Assembly (NCBI RefSeq): GCF_001949145.1
Contig: NW_019091408.1
Coordinates: forward strand, 1,305,296 to 1,369,295
Source of the DNA: Acanthaster planci
Lineage: Eukaryota; Echinodermata; Asteroidea; Valvatida; Acanthasteridae
DNA: 64,000 nt
Direction of reading: 5' to 3'
Numbering within the stretch: the stretch's first letter is position 1; each line of letters begins with the position of its first letter. The notes under the pieces were generated by a model, which searched no databases, was not told the origin of the DNA, and saw only the letters and a program-made list of their open reading frames with translations. Of the stretch, positions 12,401 to 21,759 are shown in pieces. A program made the translations under genes and the position numbers.

Positions 12401-15400
12401 AGCCCACCACCTCCTGCATCCAACCACCTCCTGCATCCAACCACCTCCTGCATTGAACCTCCTCCAGCATCGAACCTCCTCCTGCATCCAACCACCTCCT
12501 GCATCGAACCTCCTCCTGCATCCAACCTCCTCCTGCATCCAACCTCCTCCTGCATCCAACCTCCTCCTGCATCCAACCNNNNNNNNNNNNNNNNNNNNNN
12601 NNNNNNNNNNNNNNNNNNNNNNNNNNNNTCCAACCTCCTCCTGCATCCAACCTCCTCCTGCATCCAACCACCTCCTGCATCCAACTACCTCCTGCATCCA
12701 ACCACCTCCTGCATTGAACCTCCTCCAGCCTCGAACCACCTCCTGCATCCAACCACCTCCTGCATTGAACCTCCTCCAGCCTCGAACCACCTCCTGCATC
12801 CAACCTCCTCCTGCATCCAACCACCTCCTGCATCGAACCTCCTCCTGCATCCAACCTCCTCCTGCATCTAATTACCTCCTGCATCCAACCTCCTCCAGCA
12901 TCCAACCTCCTCCAGCATCAAACCTCCTCCTGCATCCAACTACCTCCTGCATCCAACCTCCTCCTGCATCCAACCACCTCCTGCATCGAGTCTTCTCCTG
13001 CATCGAATTCTCTCCAGCATCCAACTACTTCCTGTGTCCAACCCCCCCCGGCATCCAATCTTCTCCAGCATTGAACCTCCTCCTGCATCCAACCCCTTCG
13101 TGCATCCAACCTCCTGCATTGAACCTCCTCCTGCATCGGACCTCCTCCAGCATCCAACCTCCTCCTACATCCAGACTCCTCCAGCATTGAACCTTCTCCT
13201 GCATCCACACCTTCCTTCTCCAACCCACTCCTGCACATAACCCCCACCCTACATCCAACCTCCTCAGTGTGATTTTAAAAAATTCACTGTACACTAAACA
13301 GCACTCAATCTAATTTAAGCATGGGTATCGACAGAGGCTTTATAGAGATCTTAATAATTTTAAGTTAATCAGCCTTTAAAAATACTCATGTGCCTTGAAC
13401 TTTACTAACATCTGATTGGCACAATAAATTGTTTGTTCCATAAGGGCCCTGGAGGGGTTGACATTAAGCTTTTTTGCCCAGAAGCTAAAAACAGGTCCTG
13501 GCCTTACAAATTTCAGGAGTTCTCTGGAGCTGTTTCACTGAACCTGGCAGCTGTTTTAGGTAGAGTCATTATTAGGCCAAAATATAATGGTTCTGCTTCC
13601 GATTACATGCCTCTTGAAAACAAGGTCATTTTAATGTGAGAACATGTTGTAGAAAGGTGTTTTGTGAAGACAAGATCAGTAACAGCCAGCCACTAATTTC
13701 GGCACCCGACCTCTCACTTTATTACAGATTACCAGGCGCTAATCATGGTTTGTCGGATGCAAAAGCACTGGTGCACCTGTTTAATGTTGACCCCTGGCCC
13801 TGTAACATAATGACATCACACTTTGTGATCTAACAAGCCCCCATAGAAAACAATGTAAACAACGATTGTCATCATTGTTTTAATGCCACATGTCTGCCTG
13901 CTTTCAAATGCGTTTGCTCTATCTTCTTTATAAACCCAGCTGGTTTCTTAAGCACAGCTTCATCATTTGGTGACACATAAAACCCATCATGCCCACTGGG
14001 TGATACACTGGAATCATGGTCTTTACAATGAAATTTTCTTCCAGATGGACTGCTGTTGGTGTCATGGGGGTCCGCCATTACTTGCAAACCAAGTCACATA
14101 TTGGTATCTACGACACGGTGGAGATTCCTCTGAAGGTGTTCCAGACTGGAGCTATCCTGGAGGTAACCCCCTTGTCTAGGAAAAAGCCTAAAGACCACAC
14201 ATTAGTGACTTACAGCACTGTTCAAACCTTGGTTCAGTCTCAAATGAATGTATCCCTAAAAACAGACTGTACCATAAATTGTAACCATTGAAAGATTTTA
14301 GGTCAGGTCTCCAGTTTAAAGCTTTCTCCCAAATGTTTGCTTTGTTTCAGACTTTGGATTTTTTTTGAAGTCTTGATTTTTAAATCAGTTTTCAATCTTG
14401 AAATCTTGAATCAGATGAAAATGGTGTTGAATACGGCCGTTTCACAATAGTGGTGCCACCAAGAGTTTGCAACGTGTCGGCCAATCACAGTGCGCGAACT
14501 TTGTCAACCCAGTGAGTGTTTGGAAAGGGTCAACAAATTTTGTGCGTTATGATTGGCCAACGTGTTGCAAACTGTTGGTGGCGCAGTGTTGTGAATCTGC
14601 CCGTATTGACATGAAGGTCTCAATCATGGGGTTTAAAATGTCACAAAACTAACATCTGAGTGGAGACATTTGTGGTTTATACCATTCTTTTCATGGGCTC
14701 ACTAACCATTGAATAATGAATGTTAATTTAACTTGCAGGTATTCCACTGTGCTATTGGGATTGTGCCTTCCTCTGTGGTGCTCACAGCATTCCAGGTGTT
14801 CTCCAGGGTGATGTTGCTTTGGCCAATCACGCATGCTATACCACAGGTGAGATGAAAGGGGACCAATGATTAGCATATAAAGCAACATTAAGATATGTGG
14901 TGAGTCACATGTCATAATTCACAGATAAGGAAAGTTTGGACCAATAAAAGACTGGGTATAATTGTTAGTTCCGTGTGGCCAATCTCTTAAGAAAGCAGTA
15001 CTCCATATTGAGTGTAGACAGGTCCTAAAGTGTTCAATAACGGAAGACCAATTTTTACTGCCAACAAAATTTTCCAAAATTTCTATGAGGCAGAGTAGTT
15101 GCCGAATGTTTTATCAGCCAAGTTTGTAGGTTTAACTTGGAATTTCATGAGAAGCATTTACACTTACCTTTTTGTACTTTCAGAGATGAAGCAAAATGAA
15201 TTAAATTCAGAACATAAAAATAAATTTCATTTGTGGTTCACTTTTCTCTGTTTTGTTGGCAAATGGTCAGGTTCAAAACGAAATCAGTGTACCGCTCTAC
15301 ATTGCTGCATGGACAGTGACAGAAGTCATGCGATATGCCTTCTATACATTGGGACTTTTGAATCGTCTGCCTTATGTCCTGACGTGGTGCCGATACACGT

Positions 15401-16257
15401 TGTTCATAGTTCTGTACCCTCTTGGAGTTACGGTAAGTTGACTTACTAGGCAGGAAGGAATCATAAATTCAGGGGGAACAGGGAATGGGGTGTGGAAGAA
15501 AATTTGAATTTGGGCCCATGTGTTCCTGTGTGGAAGTGTTTGCCAATGTGTGTGCTCATTTGTCATGTAAGACTCTGTGTTTTCCATTAGGGCGAGCTTC
15601 TGACGATCTACGCAGCCCTCCCCCATGTCAAGGAGAGTGGTCTGTTCTCTGTCACGCTACCAAATGACCTCAACATCTCATTTGATTACTATAGCTTTCT
15701 CATAGTCCTCATGCTGCTGTACATACCAAGTGAGTGATGTACCATGGTACCAGTCTTAACAGTTACGGCATATGTAATGTAAGGGTTTGTGCAGGTATGG
15801 GGAAATTCACTCTTCAACTTTTCATTTTAATGCATACAAACTGGCAGTGTATTCACATTGGCATTGAAAAGGTTTGGGGAGGAAGTTGAAAAACCTGTAA
15901 CTAGCATGAAAATATAAAGTGCAAAGGGACTAGAATTTGAAAAGTATATGGGACTGTGTTAAATTTGATGCACCCGTAATAGTCTTTTAACCTGCTTATG
16001 GCCTCAGAAAACAATTCAGCATTCCCTAAGCAGATAGTCATATGACTTAAAGTGTTAGGAATATAGGCTGAAGCAGATTTAGTGCTTTACACCTGTCCAT
16101 AAACTTGTATAGTTTCCTGCGTCATTTTTCTGTTCACTTTGCAGTTGTCATTAGTTCTCTTTTTTAATTTATGACAGTTTTCCCTCGTCTCTACTCGCAC
16201 ATGATTCGCCAACGTAAGAAGGTCATCGGGGGAGTCTCATCCAAGAAGATCGACTGA
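9322..16257 (+). CDS. HACD2: Very-long-chain 3-hydroxyacyl-CoA dehydratase (HACD1/2 type), six exons
   Basis: Dehydrates (3R)-3-hydroxyacyl-CoA to trans-2-enoyl-CoA, the third step of very-long-chain fatty acid elongation in the ER membrane. The spliced frame (9322-9431, 14045-14162, 14739-14846, 15271-15432, 15591-15729, 16178-16257) gives 238 residues, close to the 254 of human HACD2 from memory, and every junction has GT-AG ends and matching phase. Family hallmarks seen are [10 protein letters not shown] near the N-terminus, [34 protein letters not shown] and [18 protein letters not shown]. The Tyr of LYP and the Glu of GEL, seven residues apart, correspond to the catalytic Tyr/Glu pair of yeast Phs1. 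The protein ends KKID, a KKxx ER-retrieval signal. There is no CS/p23 domain, which excludes HACD3. Start: 9322 has A at -3 and G at +4; an in-frame ATG at 9301 has a weaker context and would add seven residues. HACD1 and HACD2 cannot be separated here. Confidence 0.95.
9806..10020 (+). repeat. Tandem duplication, period 116 bp
   Basis: A segment starting GCACCGGGTTTGTGCACAAG at 9806 is repeated at 9922 (GCACCAGGTTTGTGCACAAG), each followed by ATGGTGTAGCACTTTTTGCT. Extra GTGTAGCA words lie at about 10010 and 10107-10130. It is intronic and non-coding. Confidence 0.75.
10160..10870. mobile_element. Second foldback palindrome in HACD intron 1
   Basis: The left arm, about 10160-10335, contains GGAGCGTTAGTGTTCC, TTTACGATTTGGACGGGAT and GATTAAAACGGTT. 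The right arm, about 10715-10815, carries these in reverse orientation (AACCGTTTTAATC, GACGATCCCGTCCAAAATCG). The left arm begins with AAAACAATGCTTTTGATTT, which resembles 7000-7020 of the first foldback, so the elements are related. The loop of about 380 bp has no recognisable gene. Confidence 0.65.
10840..11745 (+). mobile_element. Foldback core, copy 2, with one subrepeat array
   Basis: A direct-orientation relative of 7020-7800 lying in HACD intron 1. It is interrupted near 10890-11020 by extra AT-rich sequence and has gained TACATG runs at about 11150-11190 and 11560-11580. Its right end carries the GAAATGGGGCGAAGTGG array at about 11650-11745. Divergence from copy 1 looks moderate, with point changes throughout. 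Confidence 0.65.
11746..12299. other. HACD intron 1 segment, no gene seen
   Basis: A short TACATG cluster (about 11930-11985) and otherwise unremarkable sequence, with no exon matching HACD. Confidence 0.5.
12300..13262 (+). repeat. 15-bp minisatellite (CCTCCTGCATCCAAC)n
   Basis: Roughly 60 degenerate copies of a 15-bp unit, CCTCCTGCATCCAAC, fill this stretch. Because the unit is a multiple of three and lacks stops, it yields long open frames on both strands (repeating [13 protein letters not shown] or MQEEVGCRR). These are artefacts of the repeat. A higher-order 60-bp period (four units) is visible at about 12698-12817, where two successive blocks are nearly identical. Confidence 0.95.
12579..12628. 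other. Assembly gap (50 N)
   Basis: Exactly 50 N inside the minisatellite, a conventional placeholder length. The true array length is therefore unknown. Confidence 0.98.
13266..14044. other. HACD intron 1, 3' segment
   Basis: Unique-looking intron sequence without TACATG repeats, ending in the acceptor ATTTTCTTCCAG. Short open frames at 13433-13639 and 13636-13833 show no recognisable domain and lack splice logic. Confidence 0.6.
14045..14162 (+). CDS. HACD2: HACD exon 2
   Basis: Encodes [14 protein letters not shown] and then the [13 protein letters not shown] segment typical of the family. It begins with the third base of a Gly codon and ends in phase 0 before gtaacc. Confidence 0.94.
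14430..14607. mobile_element. MITE-like palindrome in HACD intron 2
   Basis: About 178 bp whose two halves are inverted copies: AATACGG at the left end and CCGTATT at the right, then CACCAAGAGTTTGCAAC with CGGCCAATCA on the left mirrored by GTTGCAAACTGTTGGTG and TGATTGGCCA on the right. Arms of about 65 bp match with scattered differences. No clear target duplication is seen. Confidence 0.75.
14739..14846 (+). CDS. HACD2: HACD exon 3
   Basis: 36 codons, [20 protein letters not shown] onward to THAIPQ, phase 0 at both ends, with acceptor acttgcag and donor gtgaga. It matches the central membrane region of the dehydratase. Confidence 0.95.
15271..15432 (+). CDS. HACD2: HACD exon 4 (catalytic Tyr)
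   Basis: 54 codons, phase 0 at both ends. Contains [19 protein letters not shown] and [11 protein letters not shown]; the Tyr of LYP is the predicted catalytic residue. Confidence 0.96.
15591..15729 (+). CDS. HACD2: HACD exon 5 (catalytic Glu)
   Basis: Starts [16 protein letters not shown]; the Glu two residues in is the predicted catalytic acid. It continues through a membrane segment ([11 protein letters not shown]) and ends with one base of a split Ile codon before gtgagt. Confidence 0.96.
16178..16257 (+). CDS. HACD2: HACD exon 6, C-terminus
   Basis: Encodes [15 protein letters not shown] and ends SSKKID-stop. The FP.LY.HM..QR+K pattern is the standard family C-terminus, and the final KKID fits a KKxx ER-retrieval signal. 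Confidence 0.95.
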
Positions 16258-17690
16258 GTCCTTCAAAACCCCAATGATTTTTTCCCTTTGGAAAAGACAT
16301 TTTATATGTTTTTAGTATACATTTGGTTGACAGAGTTCCAAACCTGGTAAAATGGGATTGAATTAAACCTTCATTGGCTACATCACTCAATTACTCACTG
16401 TATTGCATGAACAGTGCTACAGTGGTGGGCAACCCCATAATTCAGGGAATGGTACGTATAAGTTAATCTTCTGAGAAAAGTAAATGATTTCCCTCCGAAT
16501 CAATCCATGTAAAGTCCTTGCCGATGCGGTATGCCTCTGTCCATGCCCTTTGTGTGGACTGTATTAGCATTTATCCTAAGAGTGGCAAAACACTTTACAC
16601 CAAAGAATTTGTGGGTTTTTATTATTATTTTGTGTTGAAGTGAAGACTTATATTTGGATGGAATTGTATGGATGGGGACGATTTCATGCCATCAGTTGCG
16701 GCCTTGAAAGTTAAAAAAAAATTCATTCAATGAAATTGAAGGATTGTTGGGAATATGGATTTGTCACTAATGTTGGCTCGGTTTTACATGAACTATGAAG
16801 TACAGAACAGTTTGCACTTATTCTCTGACTTCAGATCAACACATCATGATTGATGAAATATTGATTCAGTGTCATAATGTTACAGGGTGACATGTGTCTA
16901 AAAACAGCTCGTAAAACTGATATTGAACGATGTTGCTTTTTAACTGAATGGAACTATTTCTTTCTTCAGTACTGAGGTGGTTGTGATTTCTAACATGTTT
17001 TTACAAAAAAATGTTATCAGGAAAACTTCCAACATTGTTAATTTGTAATCTGCATGAAATTATTCAGATTTTCATTGTTTTTTCACCGTAGTTTTTAGAA
17101 CATTTAATGGGATCTACCTGGTAGCTCTTGACAGTGTGCTGTAGAATGAAAGTTGCTGGACATTACTTTTATTTCAAATTACTAGCTTCGTGCTTAACAA
17201 AATCTCTCTGTTTCTGTGTGCAGTAGAGTAGTACACTTGCAGTGAACTTTTTCAAATGCATTACTCCGTGTGACCGAAAGTACAATATATTTTGGAAGTC
17301 AGTGGATTAAAACTGTTGAACTGTGCCATATTTAAGAGCAAGTAATTAAACTTGAGCTTTTTGACTTCAGACTCGATTTAAAAGCAGTGTATCTGAATTA
17401 TATGTACTTAAGTCTCCTCAAATGAAGCACTTAAATCAACTTTGAGTACCTGTAATACCGATTGCCACAAATTGCCTTGAATAATAAGAGTGATTAAACA
17501 ATACCAATTTTTTTTCCACTCAGGAGCAACGGCATTGTCACTGACAGAGACATGTGCCGAGTGTTGATCCTGATGTGTAGTCGGTATTCTTGTTCCCAAA
17601 TTGTGAAACAATTTGATGTGATGCTGCTTTGTTGTAATTTTAATGAATTAAAATTCATTGCACTGGAGCAGAAGAAATAAACCAAAACCA
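16258..17690 (+). other. HACD2: Probable HACD 3' UTR
   Basis: About 1.4 kb of AT-rich, unique sequence without open frames of note follows the stop codon, up to an AATAAA at 17676-17681. The UTR end is inferred from that signal alone. Confidence 0.55.
17676..17681 (+). promoter_or_regulatory. Candidate poly(A) signal AATAAA for HACD
   Basis: AATAAA followed within about 20-30 bases by TTGTTTGTGTTGTTTCTGTG, a GT-rich downstream element. It is a good match to a metazoan cleavage site, and earlier weaker sites cannot be excluded. Confidence 0.5.
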
Positions 17691-18139
17691 CGTTCTTCAC
17701 TTGTTTGTGTTGTTTCTGTGTCGGGTTATGTTGTGTTTTATTGCATTGTATGTGTATTGTGTTGGATTGAGTCTGTATACACATTCAAATCGTGGCCCTA
17801 TAAAAAAAGGGGACAATAGGGTCCACGGTTGCCGAAGAGTCCAAGGTTGGAAAATGTGTACAAAACACATGGGAGGTCTTCCGAAAAAGTTAAAGTATGA
17901 ACAAAAGAGGAACAATGGGAATCCACGATCGAAGGCGTCAACACACTTGTGTGGGTTGGTGCTGTGTTATGTTGGCCCGGGTTAGGTTTTGTTGGGCATC
18001 GGTTGGTTTACTTTTCAAAGTTAGCCTCCCCCCCGAAGACAACTTTGAATCTGAACGCTATACCCTGCAACTTTCGTGTACGACACTTGGGACATTTATT
18101 CAGCGTTGTTACATGTACGTGTGAATTACACTATTAAAA

Positions 18140-18418
18140 CCAGGCTACGGCCACGGACGTGTATAATAAAATCTGGACTCGCAATGCCCTTAATCAGCTT
18201 ATTGAGTCATTGAATCCACTCGCAGCCATTTTACCGAGCCGAATACAAAGCTTTCTTGGTAATGCCTGCCTTTGTTCTTCCTGACGTCAATAGTAGGGAG
18301 CCAACCCATGCCTTTGTATTCGGCTCGGTAAAATGGCCGCTGGTTGGCTTCTTTTTCATACAAAGGCGTTGCAAGTCCAGGTTTTTTTTAAATACGTCCG
18401 TGGCTACGGCCATCCCCT
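18140..18418. mobile_element. MITE-like palindrome between HACD and SLC12A8
   Basis: The left arm (CTACGGCCACGGACGT onward to GCCATTTTACCGAGCCGAAT then ACAAAG) is repeated in reverse at 18308-18412 (CTTTGTATTCGGCTCGGTAA, ending ACGTCCGTGGCTACGGCC). Arms of about 110 bp surround a loop of about 55 bp. No coding capacity. Confidence 0.8.
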
Positions 18419-21400
18419 CTGTGCTTGCCTACAAGGCTCACTTCAGGAAATATTTTCTGAATGTTGCACACAAAGCGGTTTATTTAAAACAATGAGTGGG
18501 TGTCACATGCTCCAACAGACCCAAAGTCACTCCCACTGAGCACAACTGGACAGGTTTCCCTGATAGAGGGCCTAGGCACGCACAAAGCAGATATGCACAG
18601 TCACTGAGTATCTACCACACTTGACAGCTACTGTGCTTCAAAATATTCCCTGATTTCATGTTTTATAAATTATGAGACCCCTGGCATACACTTAGGCTAT
18701 AAATTACAATAGGAATGTGCTTTTTTTCAATGTATTTGCAGCTAAATCTCCACTATGGAATGTCAAACAACACAATACATTGCACTATAAACTCCACTCA
18801 AGTGAATAAAACTGAGTGCTCTAATGTACATTGGTAAGACAGTCTAGTTGCATTCTCGAGCTTAGCTAAAACCATGCTACTTGGAGAAATTCTCAACATC
18901 AGACTAACATTGTGACTTTGAAGTACACGTATATGGTTCTGAAGCACGGATTTTGTGCACCCCATGCCATGCTTATTAACATACCAAACCATACATACAT
19001 ACACAACGGTACAAGTATTAAATTGTACACAATCTAACTCATATATTGTGCATATACAAAGTTCTGTTTATATTGTTTAGCCTGACAAGTCATAATCCTT
19101 ATGCCTATTGCCACTTTTTTTAATAGAGACCACATGTCTGCCTATAGTGGTAGAGTTTGTTGGTTCAAGACATTCTGAGGATCATTCCATTTTTTCCCAA
19201 GAGAAGTTACATGACTGACCAATAGAGAAAACTCTGTGCCCTGTAAGAGAAGTCTTTTAATAATCACTCTGATTGGTCCATCATGAAGAATCTGAATAAA
19301 GTTAAATACTGAAATCTCATTGGATCAGTAGTTGTGGACCTTGCCCAATCATAAATGTAGTACTGACCACTGAATAGTTATTGAACACAATGAACTTCAC
19401 ATGTACATTACATATACTTTTTTGTACACATCTCTATGTATATATTTACGCATCATAAACATTTTTACTTGACAAGTCAACATTTTTACATGCATTTATT
19501 TATATTCTAAATATATTGTCTTTTTGGAAGAAGTTTATGCCACGTGTGCAGTATTCATCAGCACACTTTTCCTGCAGAGGTTCAAAAATTTTATCTTACC
19601 AAATAAAAGGAATTACAACATCTTGAAATTATTTCAGCTTAAACTTTGAATATAATTGAAGGAAACTACATTAGATAATGAAGATTTTAAAATCAAATTT
19701 TCAGACCATACACTTTAAATAAAATTCCAGATCCCCAGTAAATCATACAAATTTCTTTGGGATTGAAAACACCTTGAAACATAAAACTTATAGATGTGTC
19801 ATTTCATAGAACAACAGCATTTTGTTTGCATCAAGTAAGATCCCAGACTCTCACTGACAATAACTTGGCACTGTTTGAACAATTTGATTAAACTAATCTT
19901 TGGTTAAAACAATTTCAATACAATCATACAGTACTGCAACAGTGACACACTACGGTAACGTGTTAACCCAGTTCAACAATAAAATTAGGAACATGCACCT
20001 GTCTTATTCGCAGTGCCCTTGGGCCTAGTAGCTTTGAAGTTCAGACCCCTCCCTCCTCCCCTATCTGCTTAATGGAATGCTGTTACTAAGCACAGCCAGA
20101 TACACTGGCTAGGCTGTTATTACGTTGAGACAATTTCTTCTGTTGGGAAAGTTGAGGCCAAGTTGTGATAAAAGCTTGTCCTCTTATTGTTTTTGGCCTC
20201 CAAAACATCCGCATGTACAGTATATTGTTAAACATGTGTGTTATCCCTGAAACTACATACATGTACACCAACTGGAATATGTCAAACCTACTTTGGGGAA
20301 GATACCATTGAGTGAAGTTACCGTGAGTGAATCTAGCCAGAACCACCTGCAGTCAACATGACTGCTGCAGTTGTGGCCATCACTAGTCCTTTGAAACATG
20401 CACACTTTAGCCACAGGTGAATTGGCACACATTGTCTTATACATGATTAACGCGAGCAGTGTTGATTAAGAAATGACGGCACACAGGTATAATCCTTTAA
20501 CAAATCACCCTGGAGGACACATCACCCTCAATAACTACCACATCCATGCCCTTGGATACTGAAAATGGAAACAGGAGTCTTAATAAACATCATACTAAAC
20601 ATTTCTGCTGTCTAGATGTTGTTTGGAGCTTGTACCAGAGGATTCTAAAACCCCTGTCTAGCTTTGTCTGCAAATCCCACGCCAAACACCTGTTGGATTC
20701 CATTCTGCATTGAACTTTTTGATTGAGGTGTTACAATCTGTTGGGTTCAGTAAGCTCCCAAAATTCACTGTTTCTAGGTTAAATTGCACTTCAGTGCTGA
20801 TCTCAAAACCAAGAACTACTGTATTAAGATTCTGGATGAAAACAATTTGACAAAGATAACTCAAATGTACAAGCTATGAATAACATGAACTCTACACTGC
20901 AGCTGCTATGTTATTTTATCTAACTTACATGTATATACAGATCAATAATGTTTGCTACTCAACACATACACGTAACTAATATACAGTTAGAACAATCTAC
21001 ACTGATAATAACTTATATCAATATCAACTTCTTTGAATCAATGGAACTTATAATCATTTCTGATTTCACATTTGAATACAACAATGGGTGCAGAAAAGTA
21101 TATGTCTTTGAATACTTTTAAAGTGCAATTCAACCTTATCCAAATGTCACTGTCCATTTTCTTTTGCGACCAAAAAAGGCAGAAGTACTTTACACTTGTC
21201 AGTGAGAGGAAAAATAGAAAAGAGACTTCTTTAAAGGAGACTGTGGATTATAATGGAGATACGTGCTCACATGCTGTCAAGAATTTGTGATGTATTGCTA
21301 ATAGTAATTGGTGAAGTATGCCCTTTACAAATAAAAATATTATTTGTTGACAATGCTAAAAATTCTTGGTATTTTATACCAAAGCCAATTACCGGGCAAT

Positions 21401-21584
21401 GAAAAAGTAACTGACAGTGTGTTGTCAATTGGTTTTGCTGATGATTAATTTGTTACATCTATTGTTGACCCTTGAAGCTAAGTTTCACCTGTATCTATAA
21501 AAAATGCCTAAATGGCCGGCAATGTTGACCATAAATGGGTAATACTGCCCTCTGGTGTCAAAAAACCTTGGTGAGAAGGCTTTG
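18419..21584. other. Convergent intergenic / possible SLC12A8 distal 3' UTR
   Basis: AT-rich, mostly unique sequence. On the minus strand this lies downstream of the distal SLC12A8 stop codon, and AATAAA-type signals on that strand occur near 19495. How much is UTR cannot be told from sequence. No other gene is seen. Confidence 0.45.
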
Positions 21585-21759
21585 CTACTGTTCCTGGCCA
21601 TACTCAAAATCATCAAAGTTGGCATTGTTGACCATGGATTGATGATAGCGCCCCCTGGAGGCAAAGTCCTGGTTGTCTTCTGTCAGTTGTTCGGTTGTGA
21701 TCTGTGGCACGAAGTTCTGCGAATGAACCACCATCTGCTCCTCTGGGGGCGGGGACGTT
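21585..21759 (-). CDS. SLC12A8: SLC12A8 distal alternative last exon (B)
   Basis: Begins with the last base of the Arg codon left open by exon 10 and reads [11 protein letters not shown], then [15 protein letters not shown], ending FEYGQEQ-stop. It is homologous to exon A at 25282-25510 and to the human C-terminus. The acceptor is preceded by a strong pyrimidine tract and reads GAGCAG, a tandem NAGNAG acceptor that could add one Ser. The tail has no dileucine motif. Confidence 0.88.

Noticed and set aside
12120-13247. Long open frames on both strands (up to 337 codons) with repeating [13 protein letters not shown] or MQEEVGCRR
   Set aside because: Products of a stop-free 15-bp minisatellite, crossing an N gap. 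Not genes.
13433-14087. Small open frames in HACD intron 1
   Set aside because: No domain, no splice logic, and no match to the HACD family between exons 1 and 2.
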